Below, in pieces: positions 1 to 9,937 of a stretch of DNA of 64,000 nt (within the stretch, counting starts at the first letter, position 1; each line of letters opens with the position of its first letter). Under the pieces are notes generated by a model. The model was not told where the DNA came from, did not search any database, and worked only from the letters and a program-made list of their open reading frames with translations. Source of the stretch: Aureibaculum algae (lineage in GTDB: Bacteria > Bacteroidota > Bacteroidia > Flavobacteriales > Flavobacteriaceae); NCBI RefSeq assembly GCF_006065315.1, contig NZ_CP040749.1, positions 1,936,501-2,000,500 of the forward strand, written 5' to 3'. The position numbers and the translations under genes are program-made.

Positions 1-670
1 AATGGGGTTTAATAATGAAGGTGTAGATGCTGCTGTAGAACGATTAAAGAATAAAAAAACAGACATTATTATAGGTGGTAATATTGGTAAAAATAAGATT
101 ACGCCTAATGAAAATGCTATTGACGATTATATCATCTGTTTTCATAAACTTTTTGATGTAGTTGATTATTTCGTGGTCAATGTGAGCTCACCCAATACTC
201 CTAATTTAAGAGACTTACAAGAGAAAGAGCCTTTAACAAAATTGTTAAATACCTTACAAGAAGAAAATAATAAGAAAGCCGCTAGAAAACCAATTTTATT
301 AAAAATTGCTCCCGATTTAACAGATACCCAATTACTTGATATTATTGATATTATTGAAACCACAAAAATTGATGGTGTAATTGCTACAAATACTACAATT
401 TCGAGAGAAGGTTTACAATCTGAAAATAAAAATGAAACAGGAGGTTTAAGTGGTAAGCCGTTAACTAACCGTTCTACAGAAGTGATTCGATTTTTAGCTG
501 ATAAATCTAATAAAGCATTTCCTATAATTGGTGTTGGTGGAATTCATTCTGCGGAAGACGCCCTTGAAAAAATTGAAGCAGGTGCAGATTTAGTACAAGT
601 CTATACAGGTTTTATCTATGAAGGTCCTGCGTTGGTAAAGCGAATTAATCAGTTATTAATAAAGCAATAA
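1..670 (+). CDS. pyrD: Dihydroorotate dehydrogenase (quinone), class 2, 3' part
   Basis: Oxidises dihydroorotate to orotate in pyrimidine synthesis and passes electrons to quinone at the membrane. The frame is open to the left edge, so roughly the first third of the protein is missing. The first visible methionine sits in the family motif MGFNNEG and is internal. Visible marks are GGNIGKNK, the catalytic-loop motif [14 protein letters not shown] (the serine version typical of class 2), ATNTT, and the FMN-phosphate site GVGGI followed by [12 protein letters not shown]. The gene converges on purL. Confidence 0.93.
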   Translation, partial: MGFNNEGVDAAVERLKNKKTDIIIGGNIGKNKITPNENAIDDYIICFHKLFDVVDYFVVNVSSPNTPNLRDLQEKEPLTKLLNTLQEENNKKAARKPILLKIAPDLTDTQLLDIIDIIETTKIDGVIATNTTISREGLQSENKNETGGLSGKPLTNRSTEVIRFLADKSNKAFPIIGVGGIHSAEDALEKIEAGADLVQVYTGFIYEGPALVKRINQLLIKQ

Positions 671-1005
671 AATAAGTTCTCTTATTTTTTTAGTACTGCT
701 TTTCAGGTGAAGAAAGGATAATACGGATATAAAGTCAATGCTAATAAAACGATAAAAGGGGAGTTTGAAAACTTGTAATTTAAAACCCTTTTTAGAATAT
801 ACTCTTTATACTAAATTGTCAAACCCTCCGCCATCCTCCTTCGTCATACATTACTCCCTTTGTTTAAAGGGAGAAGCTGTTTGAATTGACATTTATTATA
901 AATAGATACGTAGCAATTTTCAGGTAGGGTTAAAAAATAGTGTCTTTAAACGCTTAAGAAATAGTATCACTGTAATAGTCAAAGTCCTTCCTTTTTGGGA
1001 AGGAT
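671..1005. other. Intergenic region with hairpins between pyrD and purL
   Basis: No gene seen. The stretch holds a perfect hairpin CTCCCTTT-gttt-AAAGGGAG (854-873) and a second hairpin, AAGTCCTTCC with GGAAGGATTT (982-1007), that runs into the purL stop codon. The second could terminate transcription from both sides. These GGGAAGG and CTCCCTT blocks look like a dispersed flavobacterial repeat, because the last purL codons (KNPS) are written by the same block. Confidence 0.5.
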
Positions 1006-4000
1006 TTAGGATGGGTTTTTCTTTTCAATCCATTTTCTAGCATTTACAAATGCTTCTAGCCATGGAGAAACTTCATCTTTTCTTCCTTCAGGATAGTTAG
1101 CCCAATTCCATTGAAACGTAGAACGTTCTATATGTGGCATTGTTACTAAGTGACGCCCACTGTTATCACACAACATAGCAGTGTTGAAATCAGAACCATT
1201 AGGGTTGTGAGGATATTCAGCATAGCCATATTTGGCGACAATATCATAATTGTCTTCTGACATTGGTAAGTTAAATTTACCTTCACCGTGACTAATCCAA
1301 ACGCCTAAAGTACTTCCGGCTAAAGAAGATAACATTATTGAATTATTGTCTTGAATATGTACAGAAGTAAAAGAACTTTCGTGTTTACGAGAGTCGTTAT
1401 GTAACATTTTTCCATGGTTAGTATGATCGGGGTTGATCACTTGCAATTCCATAAATAACTGACAACCATTGCAAATCCCCACAGATAACGTGTCTTCTCT
1501 AGCAAAGAAATCATTGATTACCTTATTGGCTTTTTCGTTGTATTTAATGGCACCTGCCCAACCTTTAGCAGAACCCAACACATCCGAATTACTAAATCCG
1601 CCAACAGCTCCTAAAAATTGAATATCTTCTAAATTTTCACGACCAGAAATTAGATCGGTCATGTGAACATCTTTTACATCAAATCCTGCCAAATACATGG
1701 CATTTGCCATTTCACGTTCAGAATTACTACCTTTTTCACGGAGAATAGCAGCTTTAGGTCTCTCCCGAATATCTCGGGACGCTCGACCTGACAATCCTGT
1801 TATATCTTTCAGGTTACCCGTAAAGTGCTTTGGAAAAACGTAGGCTAACGGTTGATTTTTATAATTATCAAATCTATCTTGAGCTAAATTATTTGCTGTT
1901 TGATGCTTATCTAATAAATACGAAGTTTTAAACCAAACATCTCTTAGCTCAGAAACATTCAACACTAAATCTTCATGTTGATTCTTTATGGAAAGTGTTT
2001 CGTCTGAAGTTACTTTTCCTATCCTATAAAACTCAATATTAGCATCAGTTAATATTTTTTCAACTGAATTATCTTCAGCTTGAAAAACAATTCCTGCATT
2101 TTCAGAAAACAATAGTTTGGAAGTGTCTTTTTCATTTATTTCCGATACGTCTATGGTTGCTCCTAAGCTTATATCTGCAAAACACATTTCTAATAGTGTC
2201 GTTATCAATCCACCAGATGCAACATCATGTCCGGCAACAATCTTGTCATTTTTAATTAGCTTTTGAATGGTATTAAAAATTGTTGCAAACTGCTTCGCAT
2301 CTTTTATTGAAGGAGCTTTGTTACCCACTTTATTCAACGTTTGAGCAAATGAACTTCCTCCTAATTCGTGACTTTCCTGTGAAAGATTGATATAATAAAT
2401 AGATCCTTTATTGGTTTGTAACACAGGTTCTACAACTTTGGTAATATCATTACAATGACCAGCTGCCGAAATAATTACAGTTCCTGGAGCGATTACTTCT
2501 TCATTAGGATATTTTTGTTTCATTGACAAGGAATCTTTCCCTGTAGGTACATTTATACCCAGTTCAATGGCGAATTCTGAAATAGCTTCAACAGCTTCAT
2601 ATAAACGAGCATCTTCACCTTCATTTCTACAAGGCCACATCCAGTTTGCTGAAAGTGAAATACTCTTAAGTCCCTCTTCAAGTGGTGCCCAAATAATATT
2701 TGTTAACGCCTCAGCAATTGAATTTCTACTTCCGGCAATAGGGTCAATTAAACCTGAAATAGGAGAGTGCCCTATACTAGTCGCAATTCCTTCTTTACCT
2801 TTATAGTCTAACGCCATTACCGCACAATTGTTAAGTGGTAATTGTAACGGGCCAACACATTGTTGCTTGGCAACTTTACCACCTACACATCGGTCTACTT
2901 TATTTGTCAACCAGTCTTTACAGGCAACAGCTTCTAATTGTAATACGCGTTTAAGGTAGTCTGTAAATTTATCAGTATCATATACCAATTCTTCATAATT
3001 TCGTTGAATGGTTACATCATTCATTATCGTTTTTGGAGAGCTACCAAACATATCTTCCAACGCTAAGTCCATTGGTTTTTCACCAGTCGTTTTTGACTCA
3101 AAGGTAAAACGATTATCCCCTGTAACATCACCAACAGTATAAATAGGAGAACGCTCACGTTCTGCAATTCGTTGTAAATTTTCCAAATGTTTTTCACCAA
3201 TAACCAATCCCATTCTTTCTTGAGACTCATTACCGATAATTTCTTTGGCAGATAGTGTCGGATCTCCAACAGGAAGTTTGTCCATATCAATTTTTCCACC
3301 AGTATCTTCCACCAATTCAGAAAGACAATTAAGATGACCACCTGCTCCATGATCGTGAATAGAAACAATATGATTTATATCGCTTTCTACCATACCACGA
3401 ATGGCGTTTGCCGCTCTTTTTTGCATTTCAGGATTTGAACGTTGTACGGCATTTAATTCAATACCACTTTCAAAGGCACCAGTATCGGCAGAAGATACTG
3501 CAGCACCACCCATTCCAATTCTATAATTATCACCACCTAAAAGGACAATTTTATCACCAGTTTTTGGGGTGTCTTTTAAGGCTTGCTCTGCCTTTCCATA
3601 TCCGATACCACCAGCTTGCATGATCACTTTGTCGTAACCTAATTTTCTAGAATGTTCTCCATGTTCAAAAGTTAAAACAGATCCACAAATTAAGGGTTGG
3701 CCGAATTTATTACCAAAATCAGAAGCACCATTTGATGCTTTAATTAAAATATCAATAGGCGTTTGATACAACCATGGACGTGCAGTCATCGCATCTTCCC
3801 AAGGCTTGTCTTCAGTGGCGTCTAACGCATCTTGCTCTAATCGAGAATACGAAGTCATATATACTGCTGTTCCCGCTAAAGGTAAAGAACCTTTCCCTCC
3901 AGCTAGTCTATCGCGAATTTCACCACCGGAACCGGTTGCAGCTCCATTGAAAGGTTCTACAGTTGTCGGAAAATTATGTGTTTCTGCCTTTAAGGATATT

Positions 4001-4734
4001 ACGGAATTGTAATCTTTAACTTCGTAAAAATCAGGTTTGTCAGCAGTTTTTGGAGCAAATTGCTCCACTTTTGGACCTTTAATAAAAGCGACATTATCTT
4101 TATAGGCTGAAACAATATCGTTAGGATGTATTTCAGAAGTTTTTTTAATTAATTTGAATAAAGAAGATGGTTTTTCCTTGCCATCAATTACAAAAGAGCC
4201 ATTGAAAATTTTATGACGACAATGTTCACTATTTACTTGTGAGAATCCGAAAACCTCAGAATCTGTTAGTTTTCTCCCAGATTCTTTATACAATTTTGCA
4301 GATAGATTTTCTAGGTATTCTACTTCGTCATCACTTAACGAAAGTCCTTCTTGTTGATTATATTCTGCGATGTTTTCAATTTCTAAAACGGCTTCAGGTT
4401 GTATGTGAACATCAAAAATCTCTTGATTTAATATAATATATTTTTGAAGAAGCATAGGGTCAAAATCTGCAAATATTTCATTTGAAGCAATGAATTCTTC
4501 AATTCTTAGAATCCCCTCAATACCCATATTTTGAGTTATTTCAACAGCATTGGTGCTCCAAGGTGTTATCATTGCAGCACGCGGTCCAACAAAATAAGCG
4601 TCAATAGTTGCTTGTTGTAGCATGGTTTTATTACCAAACAACCAAGTAAGTTTATTGATGGTATCTGTTGTTAAATTGTCTGCGGTTTGTACTGCGAATA
4701 CTTTGGTGTGTGACTCTCCAAAAAAATAGATCAT
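1006..4734 (-). CDS. purL: Phosphoribosylformylglycinamidine synthase, long form
   Basis: Converts FGAR, glutamine and ATP to FGAM in purine synthesis. At 1242 residues it is the long single-chain form found in Proteobacteria and Bacteroidetes (E. coli enzyme about 1295). It has an N-terminal FGAM-synthase domain, two AIRS-type ATP-binding modules (SLKAETHNFPTTVEPF and HDHGAGGHLNCLSE in the first), and a C-terminal glutaminase with GICNGCQ (nucleophile near residue 1088) and MPHIE near 1201. Start chosen at the only early ATG. The C-terminal KKNPS is written by an adjoining hairpin repeat, so the native end may have been replaced. Confidence 0.97.
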   Translation of the reverse strand: MIYFFGESHTKVFAVQTADNLTTDTINKLTWLFGNKTMLQQATIDAYFVGPRAAMITPWSTNAVEITQNMGIEGILRIEEFIASNEIFADFDPMLLQKYIILNQEIFDVHIQPEAVLEIENIAEYNQQEGLSLSDDEVEYLENLSAKLYKESGRKLTDSEVFGFSQVNSEHCRHKIFNGSFVIDGKEKPSSLFKLIKKTSEIHPNDIVSAYKDNVAFIKGPKVEQFAPKTADKPDFYEVKDYNSVISLKAETHNFPTTVEPFNGAATGSGGEIRDRLAGGKGSLPLAGTAVYMTSYSRLEQDALDATEDKPWEDAMTARPWLYQTPIDILIKASNGASDFGNKFGQPLICGSVLTFEHGEHSRKLGYDKVIMQAGGIGYGKAEQALKDTPKTGDKIVLLGGDNYRIGMGGAAVSSADTGAFESGIELNAVQRSNPEMQKRAANAIRGMVESDINHIVSIHDHGAGGHLNCLSELVEDTGGKIDMDKLPVGDPTLSAKEIIGNESQERMGLVIGEKHLENLQRIAERERSPIYTVGDVTGDNRFTFESKTTGEKPMDLALEDMFGSSPKTIMNDVTIQRNYEELVYDTDKFTDYLKRVLQLEAVACKDWLTNKVDRCVGGKVAKQQCVGPLQLPLNNCAVMALDYKGKEGIATSIGHSPISGLIDPIAGSRNSIAEALTNIIWAPLEEGLKSISLSANWMWPCRNEGEDARLYEAVEAISEFAIELGINVPTGKDSLSMKQKYPNEEVIAPGTVIISAAGHCNDITKVVEPVLQTNKGSIYYINLSQESHELGGSSFAQTLNKVGNKAPSIKDAKQFATIFNTIQKLIKNDKIVAGHDVASGGLITTLLEMCFADISLGATIDVSEINEKDTSKLLFSENAGIVFQAEDNSVEKILTDANIEFYRIGKVTSDETLSIKNQHEDLVLNVSELRDVWFKTSYLLDKHQTANNLAQDRFDNYKNQPLAYVFPKHFTGNLKDITGLSGRASRDIRERPKAAILREKGSNSEREMANAMYLAGFDVKDVHMTDLISGRENLEDIQFLGAVGGFSNSDVLGSAKGWAGAIKYNEKANKVINDFFAREDTLSVGICNGCQLFMELQVINPDHTNHGKMLHNDSRKHESSFTSVHIQDNNSIMLSSLAGSTLGVWISHGEGKFNLPMSEDNYDIVAKYGYAEYPHNPNGSDFNTAMLCDNSGRHLVTMPHIERSTFQWNWANYPEGRKDEVSPWLEAFVNARKWIEKKNPS

Positions 4735-4851
4735 TGCTTTGATTTTGTGAGCAGTAAAAATACATATTTAGATGGTTAAGGATGTGTCAAAAGAAACAAA
4801 AATGACAAATGTTTTTAACAAGGTTTTGTTAGTATCTCTAGGTTTCTATAA

Positions 4852-4881
4852 TTGTAGGGTAAGGGGAATGTATTAATTTTG
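4852..4881 (+). promoter_or_regulatory. Bacteroidota-type promoter
   Basis: TTG at 4852-4854 and TAATTTTG at 4874-4881 with 19 bases between fit the TTG-N17-23-TAnnTTTG promoter of this phylum. It lies 22 bases before the start codon of the secreted PNGase F-like gene. Confidence 0.6.
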
Positions 4882-4903
4882 TAAGAGTAAAATATAACCC
4901 AAC

Positions 4904-6586
4904 ATGAAAAAAATATTTGTAACCCTACTTTTTATATTACCTATTTTAGCTTACACTCAAAAGAAACCTCATAGTTATAAGATTGCTTACGACAACATTT
5001 CAAATGGAAAAAAGAGTGATAGAACTACCAGTATAGATTATCAAAATCAAATTTTATTTTTATCAAAATCAGACGATAAGATTCAACAATTTATTAATTT
5101 TAATACCAGTGAAGTTGTAAGTACGATAACTTATAATGACCAACTCTATAAACAAGTAACTCTTTTTGATAGCCTACCAAAACCGATTTTTGAAGATAAG
5201 CCAGAAACTATTTTAGGTTTTAAATGTAACTATGCCAAGTATAATTATTTTTCTAATACCATTGAAGTATGGTTTACAGAAGATGCAAAAGTGAAGGGTT
5301 CGCCAAGTCCCATGTTTTTACCCACTAAAAATGCTTTGGTATTAAAAATAACAAGAAATGGGAATCGCACTTCGTTAGCGAGTGCAATAGATAAAATTAA
5401 AAAAGCTGAACCACGTCAATATACTGCTGATGATGCACTTGAGGTTACGGCCGCCGAATTCGAAGAGATTAAAATCAATTCTAGATTTACTAAAGTAACT
5501 ATTTTTGATAACGAAACCATCAATTTTGATGGTTCTATAAAAGCTCCAGATGCCAATATAATGGAGCTTAATAAAACGTATCATTTAAGTGTAGGCTCTG
5601 TTATTGTAAAAAAGATTAAACTAACCCCTGAATTAAAAAAGAGTGGCAATGTATTTGCGAAATTGCAGTGCCGTTCTAATGGTGATGCCTATGACCGGAC
5701 AGGTTCTGTCTTTATTGTCCCAGTAAATGAAAATAATTCTGTGATGAATGCGTATTTAAAAGGCTTAGATCAATTACCAGTTTATACCGATAATACAGGG
5801 CAGAAATACCAAGGAATTGTTAAAGAAGGAAATTATAATCCGCCGATTGAAATTATGCGATTTTTTACATCATTTGGAGCGAATCATTTTAATGACAAAA
5901 GGGTTATTAACAATTACGATTGGGCAGATGATGTTCGTTATAAGCAAGAAGTAACCTCTTTAATTCCAACAGATGTTGATGAAATATGGGTAGGTGTTTT
6001 TGTTGGTAATTATGATAAAGGAGGACATAAAGTGAGCCTTGAACTTGATTTTTATCCATCTTTCGGTGGTAATGATACGAAGAATGTAAAATATATTGAT
6101 CCTTTATTTTCTACAGTTAATACTTTAGAAATGTCTGGTCAGAATTATGGAAGATTATTTAAAACGGATACATTAACAGTTGATTTTGAAATCCCAGAAA
6201 ATATAGAAGACTTACAAATGTTGTATACTTCCACAGGACATGGAGGATGGGGTGCAGGAGACGAGTTTGTTCCGAAAATGAATAAGATATTTATTGATGG
6301 TATAGAAGTATTTACGATAGTACCTTGGCGGACAGATTGTGCTACCTATAGGTTTTCAAATCCTGCCTCAGGTAATTTTGGAAATGGATTGTCTTCTAGT
6401 GACTTGAGTCGTTCTAATTGGTGTCCTGGAACACTAACTCCTCCTTATTTAATTCCGCTAAAAGATTTGGAACCAGGAAAACATATTATTCAAGTTGTGA
6501 TTGATCAGGGTAACGATGAAGGTAGTAGTTTTAGCCATTGGGGAGTTACTGGAGTTTTGGTTGGTGAAAAGAGAATTGATAACTAA
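4904..6586 (+). CDS. Secreted protein: GLPGLI-like N-terminus plus PNGase F-like domain
   Basis: 560 residues with a signal peptide (about 1-18, ending AYTQ). Residues about 20-165 resemble GLPGLI-family proteins (ILGFKC, EVWFTED, LPTKNALVLKI). From about 200 to the end the chain resembles peptide-N4-(N-acetyl-beta-glucosaminyl)asparagine amidase F, which strips N-glycans from glycoproteins. GDAYDRTGSVF matches the segment with the catalytic Asp60 of PNGase F, GDEFVPKMNKIFI matches the segment with Glu206, and SNWCPGTLTPP matches its GWCPG motif. The residue matching Glu118 seems not to be Glu (VGVFVG), so activity or specificity may differ. Own promoter; not in an operon. Confidence 0.75.
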   Translation: MKKIFVTLLFILPILAYTQKKPHSYKIAYDNISNGKKSDRTTSIDYQNQILFLSKSDDKIQQFINFNTSEVVSTITYNDQLYKQVTLFDSLPKPIFEDKPETILGFKCNYAKYNYFSNTIEVWFTEDAKVKGSPSPMFLPTKNALVLKITRNGNRTSLASAIDKIKKAEPRQYTADDALEVTAAEFEEIKINSRFTKVTIFDNETINFDGSIKAPDANIMELNKTYHLSVGSVIVKKIKLTPELKKSGNVFAKLQCRSNGDAYDRTGSVFIVPVNENNSVMNAYLKGLDQLPVYTDNTGQKYQGIVKEGNYNPPIEIMRFFTSFGANHFNDKRVINNYDWADDVRYKQEVTSLIPTDVDEIWVGVFVGNYDKGGHKVSLELDFYPSFGGNDTKNVKYIDPLFSTVNTLEMSGQNYGRLFKTDTLTVDFEIPENIEDLQMLYTSTGHGGWGAGDEFVPKMNKIFIDGIEVFTIVPWRTDCATYRFSNPASGNFGNGLSSSDLSRSNWCPGTLTPPYLIPLKDLEPGKHIIQVVIDQGNDEGSSFSHWGVTGVLVGEKRIDN

Positions 6587-6647
6587 TATGTCATTTGGCA
6601 AATGTTGATCTATTGCTTGTGAGATGAACTTTAGGAGGTAAAGTAGT

Positions 6648-7544
6648 TTAATTGTTACTACTTGGAGTACAAGATGCTCTTTTTAATAACATATACTCAC
6701 CATTGTTCTTAAATTCACGTATAGAAGTGCCTGCATACCTTTTAAAGGTTTTAGAAAGGTGACTGACATCTGTAAATCCGAGTTCGTCTGCAATTTGGGT
6801 TAATGTAAAATCTGAATTTAACAAACGGATTTCAACCAATTTAAGTTTGGCTTTGAGTATATATTCTCGCAAAGGCATGTGGACTTGTTTCTTGAAAAAT
6901 TCACTGACATAAGTTGGTGACATCATAAAAACATCGGCTAAGTTTTCAACTTTTAATAGCTCTGTTTTATCGATGTTTTCGTTAATGTAGGTTAGCATTT
7001 TTGTTATTCTATCGTCAGAATTGTTATTTGGCATTTCAAAATAACTGCTTTTCTTGATGTTTCTAATCAATAATTCTAAGATACTTGTCATCAAGCTAGT
7101 TATTAGATTTATAGATTCGTTACCATAACTTCTAGATTCTTCTAAAATCATAGAAATTAAGTTTATTAAATGATTTCGATCTACATCATTTTTGATAATA
7201 TCACCAGGTAATTGATTGTAGTTAGATAGGATGTAAGAGGCTTCTTTAAACCATTCGTTTCTATCAATAGTAATTCGGTTTACATTTTTAAAAAATGAAT
7301 CTGTAAACTTTAGAAATACAAATTTTGTAGGTTTTTCTATGTTGAATGAATGACATTTTAAGGGAGGTAATAAAAAGATACTGCCTTTGTTGTAGGGGAC
7401 ATCATTATAGTTAATACATTGAGTGCCTTCTCCATCTTTAATTAAAACCAATTCGAAAAAATTGTTTTTAACCGGCCGTTGTTTCCAATCGGTTAATTTT
7501 ATTTCTTGTATTTCGAAAGGTTTAAAAGCTTCAATTACTTGCAT
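6648..7544 (-). CDS. AraC-family transcriptional regulator
   Basis: 298 residues. The N-terminal half is cupin-like (KGSIFLLPPLKCHSF), as in ligand-sensing AraC proteins. The C-terminal part (about 178-283) carries the two helix-turn-helix units, NLADVFMMSPTYVSEFFKK and TQIADELGFTDVSHLSKTFK. It is divergent from the monooxygenase/AKR/SDR operon starting at 7717, which it may control. It resembles the AraC gene at 18060 (shared VEIRL / VETRL, GFTDVSHL / GFTDSSHL patterns), so the two are probably paralogues. Ligand unknown. Confidence 0.88.
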   Translation of the reverse strand: MQVIEAFKPFEIQEIKLTDWKQRPVKNNFFELVLIKDGEGTQCINYNDVPYNKGSIFLLPPLKCHSFNIEKPTKFVFLKFTDSFFKNVNRITIDRNEWFKEASYILSNYNQLPGDIIKNDVDRNHLINLISMILEESRSYGNESINLITSLMTSILELLIRNIKKSSYFEMPNNNSDDRITKMLTYINENIDKTELLKVENLADVFMMSPTYVSEFFKKQVHMPLREYILKAKLKLVEIRLLNSDFTLTQIADELGFTDVSHLSKTFKRYAGTSIREFKNNGEYMLLKRASCTPSSNN

Positions 7545-7677
7545 TATTGTATGATTTAATAATAATTTAGTGTAAAACTATATAAAAAAGTGATATGAAT
7601 CCTAGAAATCGTATCTAAAACCTTTAAATGTACATTATTATCCATTCATCTTACATTAAAGTCCTTGGATATGGGAA

Positions 7678-7685
7678 TACCTTTG
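7678..7685 (+). promoter_or_regulatory. Putative -7 element TACCTTTG
   Basis: TACCTTTG fits TAnnTTTG and lies 31 bases before the start codon at 7717, in the divergent gap with the AraC gene. No TTG is found at the usual distance upstream, which would suit an activator-dependent promoter. Confidence 0.4.
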
Positions 7686-7716
7686 CATAGAAATTAAATA
7701 CATTAATATTAATTAT

Positions 7717-8016
7717 ATGAAAAAATCATTTTTAACCATTGTAGCAAGAATTACTGTAAAAGAAGAACATACAGAATTTGTAAAAGCAGAATTACTAAAA
7801 TTATTAGATGTAACTAGAGCAGAAGAAGGTAATATTAGTTATGATCTGCATCAAGATAATGAAAACCCAAATGTATTTCTATTCCATGAAAAATGGACGA
7901 ATAGAGAATTGTGGCAAAAACATATGGCTAATAAATATTTAGCACACTATTTAAAAGTAACAGAAGATAAAGTTGAAGAGTTTGTTTTAAGTGAAATGAC
8001 AGAAATAGGAAACTAA
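7717..8016 (+). CDS. Antibiotic biosynthesis monooxygenase (ABM) domain protein, quinol-monooxygenase-like
   Basis: 99 residues, the usual size of single-domain ABM/YgiN-type proteins. Family marks are ITVKEEHTEFVKAELLKLL, EEGNISYDLHQDNENP and FLFHEKWTNRELWQKHM, ending LAHYLKVTEDKVEEF. Members act as cofactor-free monooxygenases on quinols or aromatic substrates, or as small ligand-binding proteins; the substrate cannot be read here. First gene of a plus-strand run with an aldo/keto reductase and an SDR. Confidence 0.8.
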   Translation: MKKSFLTIVARITVKEEHTEFVKAELLKLLDVTRAEEGNISYDLHQDNENPNVFLFHEKWTNRELWQKHMANKYLAHYLKVTEDKVEEFVLSEMTEIGN

Positions 8017-8097
8017 ATTTAAAACAGATCTTATAAAAAAGATGTTTTTATTTTTAATAACTTGATTGTGTTCTAATAAATGCTAAAAGAAGATAAC

Positions 8098-9042
8098 ATG
8101 AAAAAAATAAATGTAGGAAACACAGATTTAGAAGTCTCTCGTATAAATTTTGGAGGCAATGTTTTTGGTTGGACTTTAGATGAAAAGCAATCTTTCGAAA
8201 TTTTAGATGCTTTTGTAGGAGCAGGATTCAACTTTCTTGATACCGCGGATACGTACAGTTGGTGGGTAAATGGTGTTGGAGGCCAATCAGAAACTATCAT
8301 AGGTAAATGGATGAAAGCTCGTGGTAATAGAGACCAAATGGTTATTGCTACCAAAGTAGGTTCAGAAACCAAAGAACACCCTAACGATATTAGTAAAAAG
8401 CATATCTTAAAGTCAGTTGATGCGTCTTTAAAACGTCTTCAAACGGATTTTATCGACTTGTATTACACGCATTTTGATGATGAAGTAACACCTGTAGAAG
8501 AAACATTATCTGCTTATGACGAGATTATAAAAGCAGGCAAAGTTCGTTATATTGGAGCATCAAATGTATCACCAGCACGTTTACTGGAGTCTTTTAAAGT
8601 TTCCGAAGAAAGTAATTTACCAACGTATGTGGCTCTGCAACCGCATTATAATTTGGTAGCACGTGAAAACTATGAAACTAAATATGCAGAAATTGTAGAT
8701 GAATATGGATTAAGTGTGATGACGTATTACTCTTTGGCAAGTGGATTTTTAACAGGTAAATATAGATTGGAATCTGATTTAGGAAAAAGTGTACGTGGCG
8801 AAGGAGTAAAGCAATATTTAAATGCAAAAGGATTAGGGATTATTAACGCATTAGATACCGTTTCTGAAAAACATAGTAGCAAACCCGCAACTGTTGCTCT
8901 GGCTTGGTTATTAGCACAACCACATGTTGCAGCACCAATTGTTAGTGCTACTAGCGAACATCAATTACAAACCTTGTTTGATGCACCAAAATTGAATTTG
9001 GATGCAGAAGATTTAGAGTTGTTAGAAAAAGCCAGTACATAA
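8098..9042 (+). CDS. Aldo/keto reductase
   Basis: 314 residues. NADPH-dependent carbonyl reductase fold: start motif MKKINVGNTDLEVSRI, FLDTADTYS with the catalytic Asp/Tyr pair, IATKVG, SLKRLQTDFIDLYYTHFDD, VRYIGASNVS. The ATG at 8098 is preferred to the one at 8080, because AAAGAAGATAA lies just before it, as before the next gene, and the family normally starts at this point. Likely reduces aldehydes or quinones. Second gene of the 7717-9860 operon. Confidence 0.88.
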   Translation: MKKINVGNTDLEVSRINFGGNVFGWTLDEKQSFEILDAFVGAGFNFLDTADTYSWWVNGVGGQSETIIGKWMKARGNRDQMVIATKVGSETKEHPNDISKKHILKSVDASLKRLQTDFIDLYYTHFDDEVTPVEETLSAYDEIIKAGKVRYIGASNVSPARLLESFKVSEESNLPTYVALQPHYNLVARENYETKYAEIVDEYGLSVMTYYSLASGFLTGKYRLESDLGKSVRGEGVKQYLNAKGLGIINALDTVSEKHSSKPATVALAWLLAQPHVAAPIVSATSEHQLQTLFDAPKLNLDAEDLELLEKAST

Positions 9043-9065
9043 TTAGATATTTTAAAGAAGATAAG

Positions 9066-9860
9066 ATGGACTTAAAAATAAAAGGTAAAGTGGCATTAAT
9101 TAGCGGGTCTACTGCTGGTATAGGATATGCAACTGCAGAACGTTTTTTAAACGAAGGTGCTACGGTTATTATTAACGGTAGAACGGAAGATAGAGTAAAT
9201 GCAGCTGTGGAGCAATTAAAAGCAAGTACTAAAAACGAGAATGTTTCTGGTGTTGCTGCCGATTTTTCTAAGGTAGACGACATTAATAGGTTACTAAAAG
9301 AAGTACCTGAAGTAGATATTTTAGTTAATAACACGGGTATTTTTGAACCTAAGGCCTTTGCCGATATTCCAGATGAAGATTGGTTTCGATTTTTTGAGGT
9401 AAATGTTATGAGTGGTATTCGGTTAGCACGAAACTATTTTCCTAAAATGTTGAAGAAAAACTGGGGACGGATCATCTTTATTTCGAGCGAATCGGCGGTT
9501 TTTATTCCAGATGAAATGATTCATTATGGAATGACTAAAACCGCACAATTAGCAGTGAGTAGAGGCTTGGCAGAACTAACTAAAGGAACAAATGTTACGG
9601 TTAATTCTGTTTTGCCTGGTCCAACAAAATCTGAAGGTGTAACGGAGTTTATTAAAAATTTAGCGAAAGCAGATCGGATATCAGAAGAAGAAGTCGAAGC
9701 TGATTTTTATAAAAATATGCGTCCAACCTCTTTAATAGAACGGTTTGCTTCTGTAGATGAGATTGCAAACACTATTGTCTATTATTCTAGTGATTTGGCT
9801 TCTGCTACCAACGGAGCAGCTATAAGAGTAGAAGGTGGATTAATTCGTTCCATATTATAA
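9066..9860 (+). CDS. Short-chain dehydrogenase/reductase (SDR)
   Basis: 264 residues, classical SDR. The Rossmann motif SGSTAGIGYATAE is at the N-terminus, NNTG in the middle, a catalytic Ser in IFISSESAVF and Tyr/Lys in HYGMTKTAQ; the tail INGAA...VEGGLIRSIL-type end binds substrate. It follows the aldo/keto reductase by 23 bases and shares its AAAGAAGATAA leader. Substrate not predictable. Closed by a hairpin terminator. Confidence 0.88.
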   Translation: MDLKIKGKVALISGSTAGIGYATAERFLNEGATVIINGRTEDRVNAAVEQLKASTKNENVSGVAADFSKVDDINRLLKEVPEVDILVNNTGIFEPKAFADIPDEDWFRFFEVNVMSGIRLARNYFPKMLKKNWGRIIFISSESAVFIPDEMIHYGMTKTAQLAVSRGLAELTKGTNVTVNSVLPGPTKSEGVTEFIKNLAKADRISEEEVEADFYKNMRPTSLIERFASVDEIANTIVYYSSDLASATNGAAIRVEGGLIRSIL

Positions 9861-9880
9861 AAGTCATTGTTTTTAAGTAA

Positions 9881-9921
9881 AAAAATAGGAGTTAGGTTTT
9901 AAATTCTAATCCCTATTTTTG
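9881..9921 (+). terminator. Intrinsic terminator after the SDR gene
   Basis: AAAAATAGGAGTTAG pairs with CTAATCCCTATTTTT around a ten-base loop. Only a GA/GA mismatch interrupts the stem, and it ends in T5. Confidence 0.7.
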
Positions 9922-9937
9922 TTTAAAATAAAATTTG

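Noticed and set aside
2567..4436. Several open frames on the plus strand inside purL
   Set aside because: They overlap strongly conserved purL codons, match no family and have no start signals.
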